Shown piece after piece: positions 53,001-59,061 of a stretch of 59,061 nucleotides of DNA (positions within the stretch are counted from its first letter, which is position 1; each line of letters starts with the position of its first letter). Source of the DNA: UBA11574 sp964591175 (GTDB taxonomy: Bacteria; Desulfobacterota; Desulfobacteria; Desulfobacterales; UBA11574); contig CAZQAF010000014.1 of assembly GCA_964591175.1 (NCBI GenBank), positions 1 to 59,061 of the forward strand, read 5' to 3'. A program made the position numbers and the translations under genes. Under the pieces are notes generated by a model, which worked only from the letters and a program-made list of their open reading frames with translations, searched no databases and had not been told where the DNA came from.

Positions 53001-53958
53001 TCCCCTGGATCCGGCGTCCGGCAATCTTCCCTCCTTCATAGCCAAGTTGCAGATCGACATCCGGATTTCGTATGGTTCCCTTTAAATTCGAATCTGCCTG
53101 GATTTCTCCTGAAAAACCGGACCCAAGCGCCGCTAAATGAGCGAGTTTGGAAAAAGAAGCCCGGCTTTTTAGACGAAGATCCAAAATGGGGTTTTCTGCA
53201 AAAAGATTTTCCACAGTTCCGGTGAGGCGGGCATAAATACCGTCCGTGCTCATGTCAAAAAACAGTTCGGAAACCCGGTCGTTCCGGACATTTGCTTTAA
53301 CAGATAAATGATCGATGTCGCTTCGAACCCCTTTAATTCGAACGTTCCCCTTGGTCATCCCAAAAAGTATCCGGCCGCTGCGTTTTAACAAATTTCCATC
53401 CGAGACCATAAGATTTATGTTCTGAAATACCAGCCGGTCGATTCGGTTCCCGGCGGTTTCTTCGGGGGTATTATACAAAATGGAACCATTCGTGACGCTT
53501 AATCGACGGATCAGAATATTCAATGGAAAACCGTCAATTTTTCCGGCTGCCGACGGCTCATGCCCGGGCGTATAAAGTGCCTGAATTAAATTGAAATTGC
53601 CAGAACGATCCCGAACCAGATATACATGCGGATTTTCAAGAACCAGATCATGAACGTTCAATTGCCCTTTTAAAAGCCCCATCCAGGATATGCGAATTGA
53701 AAATCGATCCAATTCGATCACCTTATGATTTAGGGGACCCGTCAGCAGAACGTGTTTCAGTTCGAGTTCTCCGCGGAGAATGGAAAATCTAATGGATCTC
53801 CATGTCAAGGTCCCGGGGATCGCATGGTTCACCCTTGCCTCAATTTTCTCCTTGGCCTGCGGTGTATTCAGGTAAAGCTGAATCCCCAGCACCGCCAAAA
53901 GAATAACGGCGAGAACAAAACCGATGACAATTGATACCCGTTTATAGATTTTCATCAT
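50044..53958 (-). CDS. tamB: TamB-like translocation and assembly module protein
   Basis: A 1304-residue protein with an N-terminal membrane anchor (about 9-28), an AsmA-like start, then a very long beta-strand-rich region and a C-terminal DUF490/TamB domain (NPYKIEPTVDIQGDVKIREWTV...YGVQTKSAKVIQKV). It likely spans the periplasm as a lipid or protein conduit with the TamA partner encoded seven bases downstream. Confidence 0.92.
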   Translation of the reverse strand: MMKIYKRVSIVIGFVLAVILLAVLGIQLYLNTPQAKEKIEARVNHAIPGTLTWRSIRFSILRGELELKHVLLTGPLNHKVIELDRFSIRISWMGLLKGQLNVHDLVLENPHVYLVRDRSGNFNLIQALYTPGHEPSAAGKIDGFPLNILIRRLSVTNGSILYNTPEETAGNRIDRLVFQNINLMVSDGNLLKRSGRILFGMTKGNVRIKGVRSDIDHLSVKANVRNDRVSELFFDMSTDGIYARLTGTVENLFAENPILDLRLKSRASFSKLAHLAALGSGFSGEIQADSNLKGTIRNPDVDLQLGYEGGKIAGRRIQGIRLNGRLKNKHLNIIDANANTPWGRFDIKGDVDFDKAFSDDVLTSGFVADAVSYKFLIRQKVSQLENMAPGISGLKGAVRAIIDLEGKGIDPRSLRAETTLEVYGDKLADAKRLAPIDVHVTAKAGMAGGRITIRNLAAEANGARYDMNGSYDVFSRKLSAHFGLNAPDLSGILSKLGIKDIQGKMNINGKMSGTWSEPFVDARLRGDRLKFKNVRFGSVEGNFQFSKGRLTLNRGKITSGNSIVDLSGDLQILDPMNMRFLRHPDFTAELAGNSLSLNDFVQGMAGKFDLNGRFKGDMTHPKGKLEVYGKNVDFGIQKIHDVHLASHIDGDRAEIDPLTLAVVPGEKIVLRGWVSLNKQYELHMASNEISIKNIQKLAFLKTNEGKISFNLAGKSDFSHPKFKGQAILAGLMFTNKKLQKISFNIGVENQTAYIDGGPNFDLKATYELQTRSFSTSVRFDQTNLTPYLQLFGSKELNGAVTGIIDVKGKLRAPLRIDGSIKIARLALFWKNTALVTGKDLGIFVNRDEITIPKMRLSLLEKGHLTISGTGKLWRNIDVNGHGVIPFSILPMVTDSISEAGGTVRISLHVRDNGSQPAVEFDAAIENGNVMIPGLFQKFHDVNGHVRATSKAVVFDNIKGMLGAGRFALSGRGDLDRYRLSNFGLKLTADNLPITIPDLLDVRLNSELDVRGSPEKSLIKGDVTILEGRYIKDVSLNPIESIGEASRAGPLESSMTPWPIFDNMSIDCRIRYKDPFVVDNNIALLTIKPDLSIHGTVNHPLISGRAEVDSGTIYFRRNEFHVKKGVLDFINPYKIEPTVDIQGDVKIREWTVFLNVSGTLDNLKFNLSSDPSESEQDILSLLITGKTTQELIAGQGGSSLSPKQMLADVLAENAQKDIKNATGLDVVALEYNGAKNAGESDEVKVTVGKELSKRVTVKYGVQTKSAKVIQKVITEYKLLETLLLNAFEDNDGNYGAEIQFRLEFR

Positions 53959-54608
53959 ATGCGTTCACCCATCGCCTAAATATAGCCAAAAATATTTGAT
54001 TTTTTTTACTTCGGCGAATACTGTTTACTATATCGACGCATAGAATGTTGCAAGTGTTCAGTGTACAGGAGAGTGATAGCCCCTATTTGCAATCCCCCGG
54101 TGCTCCGGTAATAGAATTATCAATCTCGATCGAAAATCTGCTCACCGTATCTCGGATAATTGACCTTCCTGAACACTGCCCCCTGAACTCTGAACACTCA
54201 AAACGCTTAAAGACCGCTTGCTCCCTATTGAAATTGTTTGACTCCTTTAGTTAAGGAATTGATATCCAAAGAGCTAAAAAATCAGGCCCGGCGATCTTTC
54301 AACAAAGTTAAAAGATGGCATCGACTTTTCCGGACCAATTCTTATCATATACTATTCTTGTCCAAAAATGATATTTTAGATGGCCACGAGTTATTATGCA
54401 AAGAAGATTTGTGAACCGAAACCAATATTCCATTATTCCGGTATCTACTTGGGAAACCCTTTTTTATTGACTTTATTTTATAGAATTGATGAATTTGATT
54501 TTGTATTGACAATTACATGTAAGGGACAAAAGAGATGGCAGCGATAAACATTGACAACAGACTCATTAAATCTATTGTGCTCCTGCCTACTAAAAGCAAA
54601 GTCTATCC
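53959..54608. other. Long divergent intergenic region
   Basis: About 650 bases between tamB and the AsmA-like gene. It holds an inverted and direct repeat set of gttcagtg/gaacactg motifs (54053-54070 with 54167-54199) and the candidate promoter listed next. No coding frame was supported. Confidence 0.5.
54551..54578 (+). promoter_or_regulatory. Candidate promoter of the AsmA-like gene
   Basis: TTGACA (54551-54556), 16-base spacer, TATTGT (54573-54578). Transcription would start about 20-25 bases before the ATG. Another TTGACA at 54506 lacks a -10. Confidence 0.45.
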
Positions 54609-57600
54609 ATGACCCGGTTCAAAAAGATATCTCTCTGGGCGGCCGCCTGTTTTATTTTCTGTATCGCGCTGGTTTTCATCCTGGCTTTATTTTCAGACAA
54701 CCTGATCAATCAAAAACCGATTATAGAGAGAATTCAGGCCAAAGCGTCTTCAGCGATCAACGGGAAAGTCACCTTCGAGCGACTGGGGGTATCCTTTTTC
54801 CCGCAGCCTCGACTCCAGGTTCTAAAGTGCCGGTTTTCCATTCCTGAAACTGCTGCCGGCACCATGGCATCCGCAGCGATCTATCCGAAAATATTACCCC
54901 TTCTCTCGGGAAAGTTTCAATTTTCCGACATAAATTTGAATTCGGCCGACATTAAAATACACCTCAAAGGACAGCCGGAATCAAAAACCGGGCATCATCG
55001 ACCATTCACCTTAAAAACCATCGAAGAAGAAGTGGGACCAGTTCTGGCTGTGATATTATCGAAAGCAGCAGGACTCCATGTCCGTATGAAAGCCGCTCGG
55101 CTGACAATTTTCAAGCAACAACAATCGGTGTTTTGGCTGCGGGATATTAATGCCGGTATCGTCTTCTTTCAAAATCATATTGATTTGGACATCGGCTGCG
55201 ATACCAAACTCTGTCAAGGCATGGCCTTAAAGGGGGCGGTTTTTTTAGCCAGAAACAAGCTATCTGTTTCCGTTGAACATCTTAAGCTGAATCATCCCCG
55301 TCTCAACTTGTCCGGAAAACTCAATATGGAAAGATCGTTGCCTTCGACCGAGCCAAGGGTCAATTTTCAACTTACGGGCAAAGACGTGGACGTCGAAGCA
55401 ATTCGAAAAGCAGCCCTCGATCTGGCCGGAGACACGCCGGTGGTTGCCGATATTTTTAATATTATAAAAAGCGGAGAAGTCCCAATAATCCAAGTGACGT
55501 CCCAGGGAAAGTCATTGGAAGAACTGGGAGAATTGGAGAATATCATCATCAAGGGCAAGATGGTGAAGGGAAAAATTTTCGTTCCGACAGTCGATTTGAA
55601 TTTATCGGACGTGGAAGGGGACGCATTGATTTCCAAGGGCATTTTGTACGGCAAGGCACTCAAAGCACGGATGAAAACCTCAAAATGTCTTGAAGGAAGC
55701 CTGAAATTGAGCCTTAAAGGCAAGGATGTGCCGTTTCATCTTGATCTTGCCCTGTCGGCTGATCTGGCACAACTTCCCCCGGTCTTGAAACGTGTGGTTC
55801 ATAATAAGTCGTTTATCAAAGAGATTTCACTGATTGACCATGTTAAAGGAAGGGCGACGGGAAGGCTCATTTTGGGAGACAGTATCCAATCCGTCCAATG
55901 CAATGTCAACATTTCCCATTTTAATCTTTCAGCAAATTACCGGAGACTGCCCTATCCTCTAATAATAAACAGCGGCCAATATTTTTTAAATGGAACCTCG
56001 ACCGGCGTGAAAAATATAAGCGGGAGTATGGGAAACTCGACATTTACCGCAATCTCCGGAAAAGTGGACTGGGCTGGCACACCTCGCCTTCACACCGCCT
56101 CGGGCAGCGCAAAAATTGATCTGAAAGAGATATATCCCTGGGTTGTGTCTTGGGAATTGATCTCTGACAAACTTAAAGATCTGAAAAATTTAAACGGGGT
56201 TTTAAAATTGTCTTCCATAAAATTGGACGGCCCTTTTTTCGAACCTCAAAATTACCGGTTTCAATTGGCCGGCAGCGCTCAAAACCTGGCGATTGATTCA
56301 TCGTTGTTACCAGCGACGTTGGACATTCCAACAGGAAATTTTAGCGCAAATTCCAAAGACTTTGTCATGACGGATTTTCAGACGCGCATGCTGGATGCAT
56401 TGTTGACCGTTTCCGGAACATTGACAGGTTATTCAAGGGATCTCAGCAGTGCTGATCTAACATTCCAGGGAAAAATGGGACCGGATGCAACCGTGTGGGT
56501 CGAAAACATGCTGAAGCTATCGCCCCGCCTCAGATTTAAACCACCGGTATCGGTTTCAGCGGCACATTTAACATTGAACAATCAACAGCACATCGAATTT
56601 TCAGCAGACCTGTCCGTAACAAAAGGTCAGAACATTTCCATGGATCTTTCATCAGATCCCGAACAGTTCACCATTAAAAATCTGGTCATTCGCGATGCGA
56701 TGTCCGATGCTTCCATCAAACTGATTAAAAGGAATCGGATCGCGGATGTGTTTTTTTCCGGAAATTTGCAGCAGGCATCTCTCGACCGCTTTCTGGAAAA
56801 AAATGAACTCCTTAAAGGTCAAATCAAAGGAGATTTTAATGCACATGTGCCGCTGGATCACCCATTGAACTCAAAATTTCAAGGTGAACTTAAGGCAAAA
56901 CAGCTTATCCTTTCAGGAAAAAAATTATCACCGCTTGTCATCGACGATCTGTCTTTGACAGGGAAAAAAGATATTCTTCAAGTCGAATCCGCCAGATTGA
57001 GCTGGGCGGACAACCTGTTCGAGCTAAAAGGGAAGATGAACCTGTCTTTCTCCGTGCCCAAAGTGGCCATGAAACTTTATGCGAAGACGATTGACGTCGA
57101 CCGATTCAAGCAGATTCTGGATAAAAATACTCAAAGAACAGACCATGGGATCGCCAAAAAATCATGGAGCTTTCCGGTGCGGGGCACCTTGACCGTCATC
57201 ACTGAAAATTTAACCTATGGAAAATTCACCTGGCATCCCTTTGAAGCCGATGTTCGTTTTAATGACAAATTTGCAACTATTTCCATTACCGATGCCGATA
57301 TATGCGGTATCACAACGTTAGGAAAGATGAAAATTACACCGCAGAAGACGACCATCGACTTAACACCGTTTGCCAAGAATCAAGAACTCAATCCCAGCAT
57401 CCAATGCCTCTTGGATAAATCCGCAAAAATTGTCGGAAAATACAACCTTGAGGGAAATATTAAAGCACAGGGAGCAGGCAAAACATTGATGCAGGATATC
57501 AACGGGAATTTAACGTTTTCTGCGCCTAAAGGCCGCACTTACGCCGGCAGGGATTTCAGAACATTGATAAAAATTTTCAGCCTGTTGAATGTCACCGACA

Positions 57601-58016
57601 TATTCAAAGAAAAACTTCCCGATATCGAAAACCAAGGATTTGCCTATAACTCTATCCAGGCAAAGGCGGATATTCAGAGCAGCAGAATAAAAATAAACGA
57701 GATGATTGTCGACGGCGACTCAATGAAAATCGTGTGCCAAGGATATATTGATTTGGCCAATAACCAAATGAATGTCACCGCCTTGATTGCACCGCTAAAA
57801 ACCATCGACTTTGTCATTAACAAGATTCCGATCGTCAGATATATCCTGGGAGGGTCTCTCATTTCTTACCCCATCGGCATAAAAGGCAGCCTTGACAATC
57901 CGGATGTTACGCAGATCCCCCTTTCTGCGGTGGGATCGGGATTGCTGCGGATTCTTAAAAGAACGCTTCAGCTTCCGGTGAAAATAATTCAACCCGCCTC
58001 TCCCAAGCAGCGCTGA
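54609..58016 (+). CDS. AsmA-like large envelope protein
   Basis: A 1135-residue protein with an N-terminal membrane segment (about 8-29) followed by an AsmA-type region (INGKVTFERLGVSFFPQPRL) and long beta-rich sequence. The C-terminal AsmA-like part (ANNQMNVTALIAPLKTIDFVINKIPIVRYILGG) is conserved. AsmA-like and TamB proteins are proposed inter-membrane lipid bridges. It is divergent from tamB, so two such bridges are encoded back to back. The ribosome site is weak. Confidence 0.88.
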   Translation: MTRFKKISLWAAACFIFCIALVFILALFSDNLINQKPIIERIQAKASSAINGKVTFERLGVSFFPQPRLQVLKCRFSIPETAAGTMASAAIYPKILPLLSGKFQFSDINLNSADIKIHLKGQPESKTGHHRPFTLKTIEEEVGPVLAVILSKAAGLHVRMKAARLTIFKQQQSVFWLRDINAGIVFFQNHIDLDIGCDTKLCQGMALKGAVFLARNKLSVSVEHLKLNHPRLNLSGKLNMERSLPSTEPRVNFQLTGKDVDVEAIRKAALDLAGDTPVVADIFNIIKSGEVPIIQVTSQGKSLEELGELENIIIKGKMVKGKIFVPTVDLNLSDVEGDALISKGILYGKALKARMKTSKCLEGSLKLSLKGKDVPFHLDLALSADLAQLPPVLKRVVHNKSFIKEISLIDHVKGRATGRLILGDSIQSVQCNVNISHFNLSANYRRLPYPLIINSGQYFLNGTSTGVKNISGSMGNSTFTAISGKVDWAGTPRLHTASGSAKIDLKEIYPWVVSWELISDKLKDLKNLNGVLKLSSIKLDGPFFEPQNYRFQLAGSAQNLAIDSSLLPATLDIPTGNFSANSKDFVMTDFQTRMLDALLTVSGTLTGYSRDLSSADLTFQGKMGPDATVWVENMLKLSPRLRFKPPVSVSAAHLTLNNQQHIEFSADLSVTKGQNISMDLSSDPEQFTIKNLVIRDAMSDASIKLIKRNRIADVFFSGNLQQASLDRFLEKNELLKGQIKGDFNAHVPLDHPLNSKFQGELKAKQLILSGKKLSPLVIDDLSLTGKKDILQVESARLSWADNLFELKGKMNLSFSVPKVAMKLYAKTIDVDRFKQILDKNTQRTDHGIAKKSWSFPVRGTLTVITENLTYGKFTWHPFEADVRFNDKFATISITDADICGITTLGKMKITPQKTTIDLTPFAKNQELNPSIQCLLDKSAKIVGKYNLEGNIKAQGAGKTLMQDINGNLTFSAPKGRTYAGRDFRTLIKIFSLLNVTDIFKEKLPDIENQGFAYNSIQAKADIQSSRIKINEMIVDGDSMKIVCQGYIDLANNQMNVTALIAPLKTIDFVINKIPIVRYILGGSLISYPIGIKGSLDNPDVTQIPLSAVGSGLLRILKRTLQLPVKIIQPASPKQR

Positions 58017-58060
58017 CCGAGGTTTAAAATGCTAAACGTTTGCCTGAAATTAAATTTCCA

Positions 58061-58089
58061 TTGAAAAACTTGGTAAACTTATTTATTGT
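58061..58089 (+). promoter_or_regulatory. Candidate promoter of the SYLF-domain gene
   Basis: TTGAAA (58061-58066), 17-base spacer, TATTGT (58084-58089), about 100 bases before the start codon. Confidence 0.35.
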
Positions 58090-58188
58090 ACAACGAAAAT
58101 GTACAGCACCCAATGGCATCAACCACATTCGAATTAAATTAATAACTTATCATATCGGCAGGTTATCGACGAAAGGAGAGCTATAAAA

Positions 58189-58866
58189 ATGAAAAGACGC
58201 GTCATTGTTATTTTAATCGCCATCGCCATTATCGCCGCCTTTGTCACCCCTGTCGGGGCAACAGAACCTGTTAAACAGCAATTGCTGGTGGACCGGGCGA
58301 GGATTACATTTAAAAGTTTTATGATCGATAAAAACATGGCTTGGTTCCGTGAGCACTTGCCTCAGGCCAAAGGACTTTTGATCATTCCGGAATTGCTTCA
58401 GGGTGCCTGGTTTATCGGCGGTTCCGGAGGACGCGGGGTGCTCGTTGTTAAAGATGAAAATACAGGAGACTGGAGCCAGCCCGCCTTTTATACCATCGGG
58501 TCATTGAGTCTCGGCATTCAGTTCGGCGGTGAAAAGTCGGAGATTATCATGATAGTGTTTACGCAAAAAGGACTGAACAAATTGTATTCATCTTCTTTTA
58601 AGTTCGGGGGCGACGCCTCCATCGCCGTGGGGCCTATGGGCGGCGGTGCCGGCGCCGATGTCATGACGGATTTCGTTTCGTTCATTCGGTCAAAGGGCGC
58701 CTTTGCCGGCATCTCCATGCAGGGCGCCATTGTAAAAGTAAATTACGACTGGGATCAGGCGTATTACGGCCAAAAAGTCAGTCCCATCGGTATTATCAAA
58801 CAGAAACTGGTGAGCAACCCCGGATCTGCCGAATTACGAAATACCATTCAGGATGCAATGAAATAA
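58189..58866 (+). CDS. SYLF-domain (Ysc84-like) exported protein
   Basis: A 225-residue protein with a signal peptide (VILIAIAIIAAFVTPVGA) and a SYLF domain: AKGLLIIPELLQGAWFIGGSGGRGVLVV, IGSLSLGIQFGGEKSEIIMIVF and AGADVMTDFVSFIRSKGAFAGISMQGAIV. Lipid binding is known for eukaryotic SYLF members; the bacterial role is unclear. AAAGGAGAG precedes the ATG. It may be co-regulated with the AsmA-like gene but has its own upstream region. Confidence 0.9.
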   Translation: MKRRVIVILIAIAIIAAFVTPVGATEPVKQQLLVDRARITFKSFMIDKNMAWFREHLPQAKGLLIIPELLQGAWFIGGSGGRGVLVVKDENTGDWSQPAFYTIGSLSLGIQFGGEKSEIIMIVFTQKGLNKLYSSSFKFGGDASIAVGPMGGGAGADVMTDFVSFIRSKGAFAGISMQGAIVKVNYDWDQAYYGQKVSPIGIIKQKLVSNPGSAELRNTIQDAMK

Positions 58867-58882
58867 TCCCGGGTCGTCAACC

Positions 58883-59026
58883 TGAGACCTTTGAAAAATG
58901 TTCATTTTTGTTCAAGTTCAAGGAAGGCGAAAATTTTAACCACAGGAATACATTGAGTATTTTGAGGATTAAAATTTGAGCGTGACGCAGAAATTGGGCA
59001 AAAAGGGGCGTTTTACAAAGGTTTCA
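58883..59026 (+). repeat. Complete ~144-bp terminal-inverted-repeat element
   Basis: Left end tgagacctttg (58883-58893) and right end caaaggtttca (59016-59026) are inverted matches with one difference; the copy at the window start has the exact match. An inner inverted pair, aaattttaa (58931-58939) and ttaaaattt (58969-58977), sits around the middle. It encodes nothing and is probably a mobile or REP-like repeat. Confidence 0.8.
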
Positions 59027-59061
59027 CCTTGCAAAGCAGGTGCATATCATGGTCAGAACCG

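Noticed and set aside
54045..54254. 69-residue open frame between tamB and the AsmA-like gene
   Set aside because: Runs through the gttcagtg repeat motifs; no start signals.

Overview
The window looks like a chromosomal segment of a mesophilic, Gram-negative anaerobe of the Desulfobacterota (former Deltaproteobacteria). The basis is gene content: a tungsten-type aldehyde:ferredoxin oxidoreductase, FdhD, a sigma54-dependent regulator, TamAB, FtsEX and TolC envelope genes, an AmmeMemoRadiSam cluster and an acyl-CoA-dehydrogenase-led fatty-acid operon. The genus cannot be fixed by reading alone.

Layout. 1-2602: a partial dispersed repeat, then a large divergent malate synthase. 2712-8054: an AT-rich block bounded by a 45-bp direct repeat of the 3' half of tRNA-Val(GAC). 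It carries a GYD protein, a lone receiver domain, an HD phosphohydrolase and a GAF/sigma54 activator, but no integrase; I read it as a decayed integrative element. 8150-10493: an FmdB-type zinc ribbon, a free-standing MEMO1-like protein (AmrB), a palindromic repeat, a decayed groES-groEL deletion-fusion pseudogene and tRNA-Gln(CUG). 10885-18572: a plus-strand operon of acyl-CoA dehydrogenase, FabG, ACP, FabF, FabH, an unusual 608-residue FabK/nitronate-monooxygenase-like protein and a PlsC-type acyltransferase. 18583-24015: DUF1178, NadB, DnaJ, QueD, PyrE and FdhD. 24279-29411: rplU-rpmA-obgE-proB-proA-nadD-rsfS, tightly packed. 29503-33636: a zinc-ribbon protein, a small exported protein, the AOR, a large imperfect palindrome and a zinc/winged-helix-like protein.

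33700-45920 is one uninterrupted minus-strand run. It starts with a TolC-like protein and continues with FtsE, FtsX, an EnvC-like protein, a CtpA-type protease, a YibQ-like deacetylase-family protein and a CPBP-like membrane protein. It ends with three overlapping genes: an exported AmrB-AmrA fusion, a spermidine-synthase-like polytopic membrane protein and a radical SAM enzyme with a Tat-like signal. 46246-53958 is a second minus-strand operon (TamB, a seven-POTRA TamA/BamA-like protein and a C39-like/TPR lipoprotein). 54609-58866 holds an AsmA-like giant and a SYLF-domain protein, followed by a complete copy of the repeat seen at the left edge.

How the genes work together: much of the right half concerns the cell envelope (cell separation, outer-membrane assembly, inter-membrane lipid or protein transport). 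The left half combines lipid synthesis with housekeeping biosynthesis. The strongest candidates for undescribed biology are the exported AmmeMemoRadiSam triad and the dehydratase-less acyl-chain operon with its oversized FabK-like member.
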